DNA of 59,356 bases, from assembly GCA_002343395.1 (NCBI GenBank), contig DDSN01000057.1, positions 17,386 to 76,741 on the forward strand. The letters are read 5' to 3'. This DNA comes from Hyphomonadaceae bacterium UBA2389. Lineage in GTDB: Bacteria > Pseudomonadota > Alphaproteobacteria > Caulobacterales > Aquidulcibacteraceae. Both the position numbers and the translations under genes were made by a program. The notes under the pieces were generated by a model that was not told where the DNA came from, did not search any database, and saw nothing but the letters and a program-made list of their open reading frames with translations. This document shows positions 51,673 through 59,356 of the stretch, one piece after another (within the stretch, counting starts at the first letter, position 1; each line of letters begins with the position of its first letter).

Positions 51673-52533
51673 CTAAACAGCGTCGAGCGCGACATCGAGC
51701 GCGCGCGCGGAATGCGTGAGCGCGCCGATGGAGATCACGTCAACCCCGGTTTCGGCGACCGCGAACACGTTCTCAATCGTGATACCGCCCGACGCCTCCA
51801 GCAGCGTCTTGCCTTTCGCCAGCTTCACCGCGGCCTTCATTTCGCCGAGCGTGAAATTGTCCAGCATGATCACGGTCGGCGCGAAGGGCAGCGCCTCCTT
51901 CAGTTGCTCCAGGGACTCGACCTCGACTTCGATGCACATCAGGTGGCTTGCATAAGCGCGCGCTCGTTCAAGCGCTGCGGATACCGAACCCACCGCCGCG
52001 ATGTGGTTGTCCTTGATCAGGATGGCGTCGTCGAGGCCGTAGCGATGCGCGCCGCCGCCGCCGAGCCGCACCGCGCGTTTTTCGAGCGCGCGCAAACCGG
52101 GCGTGGTCTTGCGGGTGGATGCGATCACGGCGTCCATGCCCGCGACAGCGTCAACATAGGCGCGCGTGAGCGTCGCAACACCGGAGAGGCGGCCGACGAA
52201 ATTGAGCATGGTGCGCTCCGCCATGAGCAGCGATCGCGCCGCGCCGCTCAGTTCCATGATCGTGTCGCCAGCCTTGACGCGCGCGCCGTCCTGCGCATGC
52301 ACCGTGAACTCAGTTTCGGGGTCTATCAGAAAGCCCGCCAGGATCGCCGCGTCGAGGCCCGCCACGATGCCGGCCTGCCGCGCTACCAGGCGCCAGCGCG
52401 CTTGGGTCTCCGGATCGATCAGAGCATCCGTCGTGACGTCGCCCGCCACGCCGAGATCTTCCGCGAGCGCGAGTTTGACGATGGGTTCGAGAACGACGTC
52501 AGGGAGCGGCGGCAGCGTCCATGTTCGTCCCAA
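51673..52533 (-). CDS. nadC: nicotinate-nucleotide pyrophosphorylase (carboxylating)
   Basis: A 286-residue quinolinate phosphoribosyltransferase making nicotinate mononucleotide. Motifs: LAEDLGVAGDVTTDALI near 17, ERTMLNFVGRLSGVAT near 106, ASTRKTTPGLRALEKRA and GGGGAHRYGLDD. I prefer TTG 52533; ATG 52575 gives a longer N-terminus overlapping nadB by 77 bases. It ends the leftward nadA-nadB-nadC operon. Confidence 0.93.
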   Translation of the reverse strand: MGRTWTLPPLPDVVLEPIVKLALAEDLGVAGDVTTDALIDPETQARWRLVARQAGIVAGLDAAILAGFLIDPETEFTVHAQDGARVKAGDTIMELSGAARSLLMAERTMLNFVGRLSGVATLTRAYVDAVAGMDAVIASTRKTTPGLRALEKRAVRLGGGGAHRYGLDDAILIKDNHIAAVGSVSAALERARAYASHLMCIEVEVESLEQLKEALPFAPTVIMLDNFTLGEMKAAVKLAKGKTLLEASGGITIENVFAVAETGVDVISIGALTHSARALDVALDAV

Positions 52534-53998
52534 TGTCTTGCCAGGTGAGGAAGCTGCGTTTCGGCGCGGAGACATGCGGGTAGTCGCTCCTGAAATGAGC
52601 GCCGCGGCTTTCCTTGCGTTGAAGCGCGGCGGCGAGAATGAGTCGGGCTGCCGTCAGAGGATGGCAGGGACCGTGCGCGGCGCATAGCGCCCCGACACGC
52701 TCAAGCGTGGCGTACAGCCCGCGCGCGTCGCGGACGACGCCAACATGGTTTTGCATCAGCGCGCGCAGCTCGGTGCGAGCGACGTCCGGCAGCAATGGAA
52801 CCGGCGGAGGCGTGACGATCGGCGTGTCCGCCGCGACGCCGTCGCCGCGCAAGCGCTCGCCGATCCGCGCGGCGAATACAACCGCTTCCAGCAACGAGTT
52901 GGAGGCGAGCCGATTGGCGCCGTGCGCACCCGTGGATGCGCACTCGCCGACGGCCCAGAGTCCGTCAAGCGTGGTGCGGCCCCAGATGTCGGTTACGACG
53001 CCGCCCATATGGTAGTGCGCCGCCGGCGCCACCGGGATAAGTTCTGAACGGGGATCGATGCCCGCCGCCAGGCAAGCGTTGAAGACGGTCGGGAAGTGCT
53101 CGGGGAAACGCGCGCCGACCGCTTGGCGCGCATCCAGGAATGCGCCGCGCCCGGCGGCGCGCTCGGCGTGGATGGCGCGGGCGACCACATCGCGCGCCGC
53201 CAAGTCGGAGACGAACGCTTCTCCGGCGCCGTTCACCAGATGCGCGCCTTCGCCGCGCAGCGCTTCGGTCGCGAGCGGGGCCGGATCGCGGCCGACATCG
53301 ATCGCCGTTGGGTGGAACTGGACGAACTCGGGGTCGGCGATCAACGCGCCGGCGCGCGCGGCCATGGCCAACCCTTGGCCAGTGGCTTGCGGGGGATTGG
53401 TGGTGACGGCGTAAAGTCCGCCCACGCCGCCCGTGGCGAGCACCACGTCGGCGGCGCGGAACTCAGTCCCGTCCTCGCAGCGCACCCCGCGCACGCGCCC
53501 GTTGGCGTCCTGAAGAAGCGCTTCAGCTCGGCGACCTTCGACGATCTCGATGTGGGCGTGTTCGCGCGCCGCCGCCGTGAGCGCGTCCATGATCGCCTTG
53601 CCAGCGAGGTCGCCCGCCACCCGCACGACGCGGGGCCGCGAATGCGCCGCCTCAAGGCTTTGCGCCAGCGCGCCGTCGGGCGTCCGGTCGAAAGGCACGC
53701 CGAGCGCGATGAGATCGCGCACGCGGGAGGGGCCTTCGGAGGCAAGCAAGCGGGCGACGACGGGGTCGACCAAGCCAGCGCCAGCTTCGATCGTGTCGCG
53801 CGCGTGCAAATCCGCGGAATCGCCCTGAGCGAGCGCGACCGCCATCCCGCCTTGCGCCCACGCCGATGACGACGCGAGACCGAGTTTCGTCGGGCTCAGC
53901 ACGATCGCCCGACGCGGTGCGAGTTTGAGCGCGAGAAAAAGCCCCGCTAACCCCGCGCCAACGATCAGAACGGCGTCGCCGGGCCTAGACAAGCTCAA
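52499..53998 (-). CDS. nadB: L-aspartate oxidase
   Basis: A 499-residue FAD enzyme oxidising L-aspartate to iminoaspartate for quinolinate synthesis. LIVGAGLAGLFLAL is the FAD motif, followed by SSAWAQGGMAVAL and the active-site segment FVQFHPTAIDVG; GECASTGAHGANRLASNSLL is the C-terminal FAD motif. It overlaps nadA by 14 bases. Confidence 0.95.
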   Translation of the reverse strand: MSLSRPGDAVLIVGAGLAGLFLALKLAPRRAIVLSPTKLGLASSSAWAQGGMAVALAQGDSADLHARDTIEAGAGLVDPVVARLLASEGPSRVRDLIALGVPFDRTPDGALAQSLEAAHSRPRVVRVAGDLAGKAIMDALTAAAREHAHIEIVEGRRAEALLQDANGRVRGVRCEDGTEFRAADVVLATGGVGGLYAVTTNPPQATGQGLAMAARAGALIADPEFVQFHPTAIDVGRDPAPLATEALRGEGAHLVNGAGEAFVSDLAARDVVARAIHAERAAGRGAFLDARQAVGARFPEHFPTVFNACLAAGIDPRSELIPVAPAAHYHMGGVVTDIWGRTTLDGLWAVGECASTGAHGANRLASNSLLEAVVFAARIGERLRGDGVAADTPIVTPPPVPLLPDVARTELRALMQNHVGVVRDARGLYATLERVGALCAAHGPCHPLTAARLILAAALQRKESRGAHFRSDYPHVSAPKRSFLTWQDIGTNMDAAAAP

Positions 53999-55145
53999 CC
54001 GCGGCTTCTGGCATGCCGACCTTGAAAGCGCGCGGTTTCTCTTTCGGCAGATCGAGCATGCGTTGAATAGCTTGCCGCGCGCGCGCCCGCACGTCCTCGG
54101 GGATGGTCACCTCGTGCTTCAGTTCTCGAAGCGCATCATAAATGCCTTCAAGCGAGATGCGTTTCATGTGCGGACAGAGATTGCATGGGCGCACAAAATC
54201 CGTGGACGGGGACGCCGCGGCGACGTTGTCGCTCATCGAGCATTCCGTGAGCAGCACGACCTTCGCGGGGCGCCGCTCCTCGACATAGTGTTGCAGCGCC
54301 GCCGTCGAGCCCGCGAAGTCCGCCGCCGCCATCACGTCCGGCGGGCACTCAGGGTGCGCCAGGACCACGACGCCAGGATGAGCGGCGCGCATCTCGGCGA
54401 TGTCTTGCGCCGTGAAGCGCTCATGCACCTCGCAGCGGCCATGCCACGCGATGATCTTGACGCCCGTCTGCGCGGCCACGTTTCGCGCCAGGTATTCGTC
54501 CGGGATGAGAATGACGCGATCCGTATTCCACGTGCGCGCCGCCCATTCCACGACCGCCGCCGCGTTCGAGGATGTGCAGGTGACGTCGCTCTCCGCTTTC
54601 ACTTCCGCCGATGTGTTTACGTAGGTGACGACCGGCACATCGGGGTAACGCGCCTTGATCAAACGCACGTCAGCGCCCGTGATCGACGCGGCAAGCGAGC
54701 AGCCCGCGCGTAAATCGGGGATGAGCACCGTCTTCTCGGGCGCCAGAATCTTGGAGGTTTCAGCCATGAAGTGGACGCCGGCCTGAACGATGACGGCCGC
54801 TTCTGTCTCCGCCGCTTCGCGCGCGAGTTGGAGGGAATCGCCGCGAAAATCGCCCACGCAGTGGAAGATTTCGCTGGTCATGTAGTTGTGCGCGAGCACC
54901 ACCGCGTTCTTGGCGCGCTTCATGTCGTTGATGGCGGCGATCAGTGGCGCGTACGCCGGCCACTCGATCGCGGGGATGACGTGTTTGACCTTTTCGTACA
55001 GGTGGTCGGTCTTGGCCTTGACCTCCGGCGTGTAAAGCAGCCCGCGCCGAGCGGCGGCGTCGAGCGCGCCCCACGCGCCGTGAATGGCGCGCGCGTCGCA
55101 GCTGCCGCCAGCTTCGTGGAGGGGGGTGTCAATAATCCGGGCCAT
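53985..55145 (-). CDS. nadA: quinolinate synthase A
   Basis: A 386-residue iron-sulfur enzyme condensing iminoaspartate with DHAP. Three cysteine regions for the [4Fe-4S] cluster are visible: IFHCVGDFRGDS near 112 or the conserved Cys in TCTSSNAAAVV, LAHPECPPDV and RPCNLCPHMKRISL. ATG 55145 has GGGAGG seven bases upstream; longer frames run into the operator region. Its start faces the two operators and mltA. Confidence 0.94.
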   Translation of the reverse strand: MARIIDTPLHEAGGSCDARAIHGAWGALDAAARRGLLYTPEVKAKTDHLYEKVKHVIPAIEWPAYAPLIAAINDMKRAKNAVVLAHNYMTSEIFHCVGDFRGDSLQLAREAAETEAAVIVQAGVHFMAETSKILAPEKTVLIPDLRAGCSLAASITGADVRLIKARYPDVPVVTYVNTSAEVKAESDVTCTSSNAAAVVEWAARTWNTDRVILIPDEYLARNVAAQTGVKIIAWHGRCEVHERFTAQDIAEMRAAHPGVVVLAHPECPPDVMAAADFAGSTAALQHYVEERRPAKVVLLTECSMSDNVAAASPSTDFVRPCNLCPHMKRISLEGIYDALRELKHEVTIPEDVRARARQAIQRMLDLPKEKPRAFKVGMPEAAVELV

Positions 55146-55174
55146 GCGCGGCCTCCCTGCCCCGGAACGGGGCT

Positions 55175-55193
55175 TATGCTCAGTCGGAGCATA
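55175..55193. promoter_or_regulatory. NadQ-type operator 1 upstream of nadA
   Basis: TATGCTC-AGTCG-GAGCATA, a 19-base palindrome, 30 bases before the nadA start. It resembles NAD-regulator palindromes in alphaproteobacteria; assignment to NadQ (gene at 57280) is inference. Confidence 0.6.
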
Positions 55194-55236
55194 TATAGGA
55201 CGCACACGGACCCGGAGAAGGGTCCGCCAGCACCCT

Positions 55237-55255
55237 TATGCTTCGAATGAGCATA
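55237..55255. promoter_or_regulatory. NadQ-type operator 2 upstream of nadA
   Basis: TATGCTT-CGAAT-GAGCATA, a second 19-base palindrome, 62 bases from the first (centre to centre, about six helical turns), so dimers could bind on one face. A GGACCC/GGGTCC stem lies between them. Confidence 0.6.
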
Positions 55256-55358
55256 ACTTGTGACAAATTAATCTCAGAAGGTGGGGAAGCGCAAGAAAAA
55301 CCCTTTCGGACGCGAGTCGACGCCACTAGCCAAAACCTGTGTGCGACGAGGAGTGGCG

Positions 55359-56549
55359 ATGATGCGGAAGGCAACCCTAGGCATTCTAGCGCTTGCGCTT
55401 GTCGCCGCCTGCGCGACAGCCCCGGCGCCGAGCACGGCGCCCGGCCGGCCAGCGGCTGAAACCGCTTTCTCCTTGCGCGCGGCGCGGTTCGCGGATTTGC
55501 CCGGCTGGAACAACGCTGATCTCGCGCCCGCGCTCACCGCGTTCCGGCGCGCGTGCGATGGCCGCCGTTTGCGGGATGCGACCCAGGCGCTCCCGGGCGG
55601 CGGGCGCTATGGCGGATCGGTGGGCGAGTGGAGTAGCGCGTGCGCTGCTGCCGCGACGGTCTCGGCCGGAAGCGAGCGGGCGTTTTTCGAAAACCACTTC
55701 ACGCCTCATGCCGTCGCTGGCCCAGGAGAGGCGCGTCTCACCGCCTATTACGAACCGATTATAGAAGCGCGCCGTACGCCGGACGCGGTTTTCTCCGCGC
55801 CGTTGCTGCGCAAGCCGGGCGACATGGTCAGCATCGACGTCGCCGCTTTCGCGGAGGCGTTGGATAATGAAGCGTTGCGCGGCGCGCCGCGCCGGCTCAC
55901 TGGCCAGATCGTCGGTGATCAGATCCGGCCCTATCCGCGGAGAGGCGACATCGTTCAGAACGCGAGCCAGGCGTTTGCATGGGCGCATCCCATTGATGTG
56001 TACAACTTGCAGATACAAGGTTCCGGACGTTTGGCGTTTCCGGACGGAGCGCAGGCGCGCGCTTCTTTCGCGGCCCAGAACGGCTACCGCTGGCGCTCCG
56101 CGCTTGGCGCCTTGCGCGACGCGGGCGAACTGCCGAACGGCGCGACGTGGCCGAATTTCAAATCATGGAGCGACCAACGCGGGCCAGAAGCAACGCGCGC
56201 TGCCCTGAACGCTGATCCATCCTACGTGTTCTTCAGCGAGGAACCGATCGGCGATCCAAGCGCGGGCGCGCGCGGCGCCGCTGGCGTGCCGCTTACGCCG
56301 CTGGGTTCGATCGCGGTCGATCCCGAATATCATCCCTACGGGGCGCTGGTTTTTGTGGACGGGCGTTATGGCGACGACGCCTTCCAGCGGCTGCTGGTGG
56401 CGCAGGATACGGGCGGCGCGATCCGGCGCGGTCCGCTGCGTGGCGACGTGTTTTTCGGCATTGGGCCGGACGCTGGCCGCGCCGCCGAGCAGATGAACGC
56501 GCCGGCGCGCTGGTGGACGCTGCTGCCGCGCGGCGCCCCTGTATCGTGA
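55359..56549 (+). CDS. mltA: membrane-bound lytic murein transglycosylase A
   Basis: A 396-residue lipoprotein: MMRKATLGILALALVAAC signal with lipobox. MltA cleaves peptidoglycan to 1,6-anhydromuropeptides. Markers are ARLTAYYEPIIEARR near 130, VYNLQIQGSGRLAFPDG near 214 and the C-terminal VDPEYHPYGALVFV and VAQDTGGAIRRGP segments with the catalytic aspartate. ATG 55359 follows GAGGAG. It is divergent from nadA across the operator region. Confidence 0.95.
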   Translation: MMRKATLGILALALVAACATAPAPSTAPGRPAAETAFSLRAARFADLPGWNNADLAPALTAFRRACDGRRLRDATQALPGGGRYGGSVGEWSSACAAAATVSAGSERAFFENHFTPHAVAGPGEARLTAYYEPIIEARRTPDAVFSAPLLRKPGDMVSIDVAAFAEALDNEALRGAPRRLTGQIVGDQIRPYPRRGDIVQNASQAFAWAHPIDVYNLQIQGSGRLAFPDGAQARASFAAQNGYRWRSALGALRDAGELPNGATWPNFKSWSDQRGPEATRAALNADPSYVFFSEEPIGDPSAGARGAAGVPLTPLGSIAVDPEYHPYGALVFVDGRYGDDAFQRLLVAQDTGGAIRRGPLRGDVFFGIGPDAGRAAEQMNAPARWWTLLPRGAPVS

Positions 56550-56629
56550 ATAATTCGTAGCGCTTCGTTCAGCCAATATTCAGCTGCCCCGAGTAGAGTG
56601 CCCGGTTCATCGGCGTTGGGAGCCCGAGC

Positions 56630-57283
56630 ATGCGACACATCGCACTCGCCGTTACGGCGGCTTTTGCCGTCGCCGGTTGCGCTGTTACAAACACGCCGTA
56701 CCCCGCGCCGTCACGAACGGTTTACCAACCCCCGCCGCCGAACCAATACACCAGCCAACGCGCGCCGCTGCAAAGTCAGTTGTTTGCATGCAACGGGGGC
56801 GGCGGCTCAAACATCGGCGACATCGGCGCGAGCGCGGAGGTGCTGCGCTACACGCCTTATGTGAATACGCCCGCGGGCGCGCTGCTGCGCAATCCGACCG
56901 ACGTCGCGTGCTTGTCGTCGGGGTTTGGGTGGCGCGGAACCGCCACCGGCGGCGGACGCCAACACAGCGGGCTCGATCTCGCCAACCGCCAAGGCGGATT
57001 TGTCTATGCGGCGGGGCAAGGGTGGATCAGCGCCGTGGAGTGGCGTGGCGGGTACGGGCTGGTGGTTGAGATTGACCATGGGCGCGGCGTGCGGACCTTG
57101 TACGCGCACCTGAACGAAGCCGATCCCAATTTGCGCACCGGAATGCCCGTGGAAGCCGGCGCCGCGATCGGCCTCATGGGCATGACCGGCAACGCCACGG
57201 GCGTGCATTTGCACTACGAGATCAACGTCGACGGCGTGCAAGTCGATCCGTTGGCTTACGGCGCTGAGGAGCAGGTCTCTTAA
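56630..57283 (+). CDS. M23-family peptidoglycan peptidase lipoprotein
   Basis: A 217-residue protein with a lipobox signal (AAFAVAGC) and proline-rich linker, then an M23/LysM-associated peptidase domain: HSGLDLAN (zinc H and D) near 123, LYAHLNEADP and HLHYEINVDG near 195 (H-x-H zinc and catalytic). It cleaves peptide cross-links in peptidoglycan and is adjacent to mltA, so both may serve cell-wall remodelling. It overlaps nadQ convergently by four bases. Confidence 0.88.
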   Translation: MRHIALAVTAAFAVAGCAVTNTPYPAPSRTVYQPPPPNQYTSQRAPLQSQLFACNGGGGSNIGDIGASAEVLRYTPYVNTPAGALLRNPTDVACLSSGFGWRGTATGGGRQHSGLDLANRQGGFVYAAGQGWISAVEWRGGYGLVVEIDHGRGVRTLYAHLNEADPNLRTGMPVEAGAAIGLMGMTGNATGVHLHYEINVDGVQVDPLAYGAEEQVS

Positions 57284-58272
57284 GCGTCGCTCCCGCGCGG
57301 CGTCGGAACGTGGATGCCGCCGACCGGGCGTTGATCGAGCGTCGCGCGTTTGCAGCGAAACAACTCGGCTGGACGTCCGCCCGCGCTTGCGTCGAATGCG
57401 CCTGTGCCTTCCACCAAGCCGGAGCGATCGAGCAGGCGACGGAAGTTTTGTTTGTGCAGCGTCAGACCGGCGATCGCCTCGACGATGCGTTGTAGGCTGA
57501 GCAGTGTGAACTGCGCCGGCGCGAGTTCGAACACGACGGGGCGGTATTTGATCTTCGCCCGCAGGCGGCCGATCGCTGTCGCCAGGATGCGACGGTGGTC
57601 GGAGATCATGGGTTCGCCAAGGCCAGGCGCGCCATTGATCGGCGCCGGTTCTCGTCCCTCGAAACGCGCGCGGTCGCGCGCGGCTTCCGGCGCCAGTCTC
57701 GCCTCGTACAGCAGCTCGTAGCGTTCTAGCGCGCGTTCTTCGTTCCACGTCGCGCCATCGAGCGCGAACGCCAGGCGCGCGCGCGCGCGCCGCTGGGCGG
57801 CTTGGTCCTTGTCGGGGTCGCTTTGCGCCCATGCCAGCAGTTTGGGCGCGATCACCGCGTCGATAATGGCGGGGCGTCCGTTACGCCAATCTTCCCACGG
57901 AAAGAAATCGTACCACGTACGCCAACCCGCGCCTGCGCGATGCAACACCGCGCGAGACGGCGTGAGCGCGAGGTAGGAGATCGAGATCACCCGCTCAGGA
58001 CCCGCGCTTTTGATGTCGGCGAGCGGCGTTTCGCGGCCGCGGTCGCCGAACGTGTACAATTGCTCCACATAACCGATGTCAAACCCGGTTTGCTCGCTCA
58101 CCCAGCCGCGCAGCGAGAGTTCGAGCGTACGGTCGCCCGCGGGGTCGAACGGGCCGAACGGCAACCCGGCGATCGCGCCTTGAGTCTCGCGCGTCACCAG
58201 GACGTAGGGCGCGTCCTCGGTGACCGCCACAATGACCGCCGACAGGCCGATGACGACGCGCGGCGTGTTCAT
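57280..58272 (-). CDS. nadQ: NadQ-like Nudix/winged-helix regulator of NAD synthesis
   Basis: A 330-residue protein with an N-terminal Nudix-like domain (LVTRETQGAIAGLPFGPFDP, LRGWVSEQTGFDIGYVEQL) lacking a complete Nudix box, and a C-terminal winged helix (ELAPAQFTLLSLQRIVEAIA, HKQNFRRLLDRSGLVEGTG). This is the layout of NrtR/NadQ transcription repressors of NAD genes. ATG 58272 overlaps the phosphatase stop. The two palindromes at 55175 and 55237 upstream of nadA are probable targets; this link is inference. Confidence 0.75.
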   Translation of the reverse strand: MNTPRVVIGLSAVIVAVTEDAPYVLVTRETQGAIAGLPFGPFDPAGDRTLELSLRGWVSEQTGFDIGYVEQLYTFGDRGRETPLADIKSAGPERVISISYLALTPSRAVLHRAGAGWRTWYDFFPWEDWRNGRPAIIDAVIAPKLLAWAQSDPDKDQAAQRRARARLAFALDGATWNEERALERYELLYEARLAPEAARDRARFEGREPAPINGAPGLGEPMISDHRRILATAIGRLRAKIKYRPVVFELAPAQFTLLSLQRIVEAIAGLTLHKQNFRRLLDRSGLVEGTGAFDASAGGRPAELFRCKRATLDQRPVGGIHVPTPRGSDA

Positions 58273-58796
58273 GCGCCAAATCGCGCGGGCAGCATGAACG
58301 GATTGGCTTCCCCAATTTCGTACCAAGGAGGGCCGCGCCCGATCTTCTCGATCGCGCGCGCCATGCGTCCGCCGCGGCCGAGTTCGGCGTCGGCGAGCGC
58401 GACGAAGCGCCGATTTGGGCTGGCCGTGGGCGAGGCTTGCCGCAGCGCCAGCGCGATCTCTTCTTCATCCATCGATGGGTTGTGCGCGCATGCCGTGATG
58501 TAGGCGGTGGCGGTCGAACGGCTGATTCCCGCGTAGCAATGGATCAGGATCGGCTCGTCGCGACCCCAGCCGCCGATGAAATCGAGGATCATGCGCATGC
58601 GCGCGTCGCAGCACATGTCGAGGCCTTCGGCGGCGGCTTCAATGTCGTGAATCTCGAGGCATAGGTGGCGGTCGAAGCCATAGCCGGCGAACGCGGGAAA
58701 CGCGGAACCGGGATCGAGCAAGCTCACCACATGCGACGGTTTTTTCTCGTGCGCGATCGCTGGGGCGCGAGACAGGGGACACACGACGATGGCCAT
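58269..58796 (-). CDS. dual-specificity-like protein phosphatase
   Basis: A 175-residue protein with the cysteine-phosphatase P-loop IHCYAGISRSTA near residue 99 (CxxGxxR) and a plausible general-acid aspartate in LEIHDIEA. Substrate unknown. It overlaps nadQ by four bases, so they share a transcript. Confidence 0.82.
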   Translation of the reverse strand: MAIVVCPLSRAPAIAHEKKPSHVVSLLDPGSAFPAFAGYGFDRHLCLEIHDIEAAAEGLDMCCDARMRMILDFIGGWGRDEPILIHCYAGISRSTATAYITACAHNPSMDEEEIALALRQASPTASPNRRFVALADAELGRGGRMARAIEKIGRGPPWYEIGEANPFMLPARFGA

Positions 58797-58804
58797 GGTT
58801 GAGT

Positions 58805-59356
58805 TTAGGCCGGATCGATAAGCGCCCGAAAGCGCTTTAAGAAGGCGTCCTGCACTTGCGCGGTCGGTTTCGGCGTGAGTTTGAGCGAGAAACCGCGCGG
58901 CGGCGCTCCAAAGTAACGCTTCGCCTCCGCCTCCGTGAAGCCGGCGAGTTGCACCGCCTCGAAATAGGCGCAGATGATGTCGGCGCGTTTGATCACGGTT
59001 TTGACCGCGGCCGGCGTCTCCGCGGGCAGACCAAAACGCAGGTGAACAGCAGCTTCGAGTTTCGCCTCGAAGGCCTTGTAGTCGAGACCAAGTGCAGCCT
59101 TGAACGGCGAGATCATGTCCCCGATCACGTATTCCGGCGCGTCATGCAACAGCGCCATCAGGCGCTTTTGTTTGCTCCAATCGGGCGCCAGTTTCCGGCA
59201 CAAATCCTCCACGACCAGCGAGTGCTGGGCGACGGAAAAGGCGTGGGCGCCCACCGTTTGCCCGTTCCAGCGCGCCACGCGCGCCAGCCCGTGCGCGATA
59301 TCCTCGATCTCGACATCGAGCGGGGAGGGGTCGAGCAGGTCGAGGCGGCGGCCGGA
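58805..59356 (-). CDS. HD-domain (YfbR-like) hydrolase, 5' end off the window
   Basis: The frame continues to the right edge, reading ...SPLDVEIEDIAHGLARVA before the first in-window start-like codon, so the N-terminus is outside. HD metal ligands: HSLVVEDL, LLHDAPEYVIGD and the aspartate in VIKRADIICAYFEA. YfbR-type enzymes are nucleotide phosphatases. At least 183 residues are visible. Confidence 0.82.
   Translation of the reverse strand, partial: SGRRLDLLDPSPLDVEIEDIAHGLARVARWNGQTVGAHAFSVAQHSLVVEDLCRKLAPDWSKQKRLMALLHDAPEYVIGDMISPFKAALGLDYKAFEAKLEAAVHLRFGLPAETPAAVKTVIKRADIICAYFEAVQLAGFTEAEAKRYFGAPPRGFSLKLTPKPTAQVQDAFLKRFRALIDPA

Overview
The window is GC-rich and densely coded. Its content and gene order fit an alphaproteobacterium of the Caulobacterales/Hyphomonadales type: dnaKJ-dapB-nth, ppsR-maf-aroE-coaE-dnaQ next to hemE-hemH-hemJ-rho, and mnmE-mnmG-rsmG-parA-parB. 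That assignment is an inference from gene content and synteny; no species is identified. Gene ends often overlap by 1-4 bases (ATGA, TGATG, TTGA, GTGA), so many genes are probably translationally coupled.

Layout. 1-13.7 kb: alkB (running off the left edge), dnaK, dnaJ, dapB, a DUF2244 protein, nth, an ATP-grasp enzyme with a lipoprotein, a PfkB sugar/nucleoside kinase, hslU-hslV, an EAL signalling protein with a degenerate GGDEF domain, Smr and Tim44-like proteins. 13.8-22.3 kb: secB, then the leftward cluster ppsR-maf-aroE-coaE-dnaQ, a ~340-base non-coding gap with features of a Caulobacter-type chromosome origin (CtrA full site, DnaA-like boxes, GANTC sites), then rightward hemE-hemH-hemJ and rho. 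22.3-31.9 kb: small membrane proteins, a quinone reductase, a glycerophosphodiesterase lipoprotein and a dienelactone hydrolase, then mnmE-mnmG-DUF3088-rsmG-parA-parB, with two parS-like palindromes. 31.9-36.9 kb: two tandem genes for ~30-residue peptides with near-identical C-terminal halves, a dicarboxylate symporter, an LpoA-like lipoprotein divergent from rsmI-yraN, and a BON-domain lipoprotein.

37.0-51.5 kb is accessory DNA. A comM/yifB gene is cut at a conserved codon by a large serine recombinase. It is followed by an IS3-type insertion sequence, an orphan DNA methyltransferase and several small unknown genes. Next comes a compact module of tyrosine integrase, AlpA-like regulator and primase-helicase, with two families of short repeats at the 3' end of the primase gene. 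The integrase abuts a 48-nt 3' fragment of tRNA-Arg(ACG). There are no capsid, tail or conjugation genes, so the layout recalls a phage satellite (PICI-like) or another small replicating integrative element. Neither the missing 3' half of comM nor the complete tRNA-Arg is present, so the block looks like a composite with lost ends.

51.7-59.4 kb: nadA-nadB-nadC (leftward) for de novo NAD synthesis, two TATGCT/AGCATA operators upstream of nadA, mltA and an M23 peptidase for cell-wall turnover, a Nudix-HTH protein that fits the NAD regulator NadQ (the likely ligand of those operators), a dual-specificity-type phosphatase, and an HD-domain hydrolase running off the right edge.
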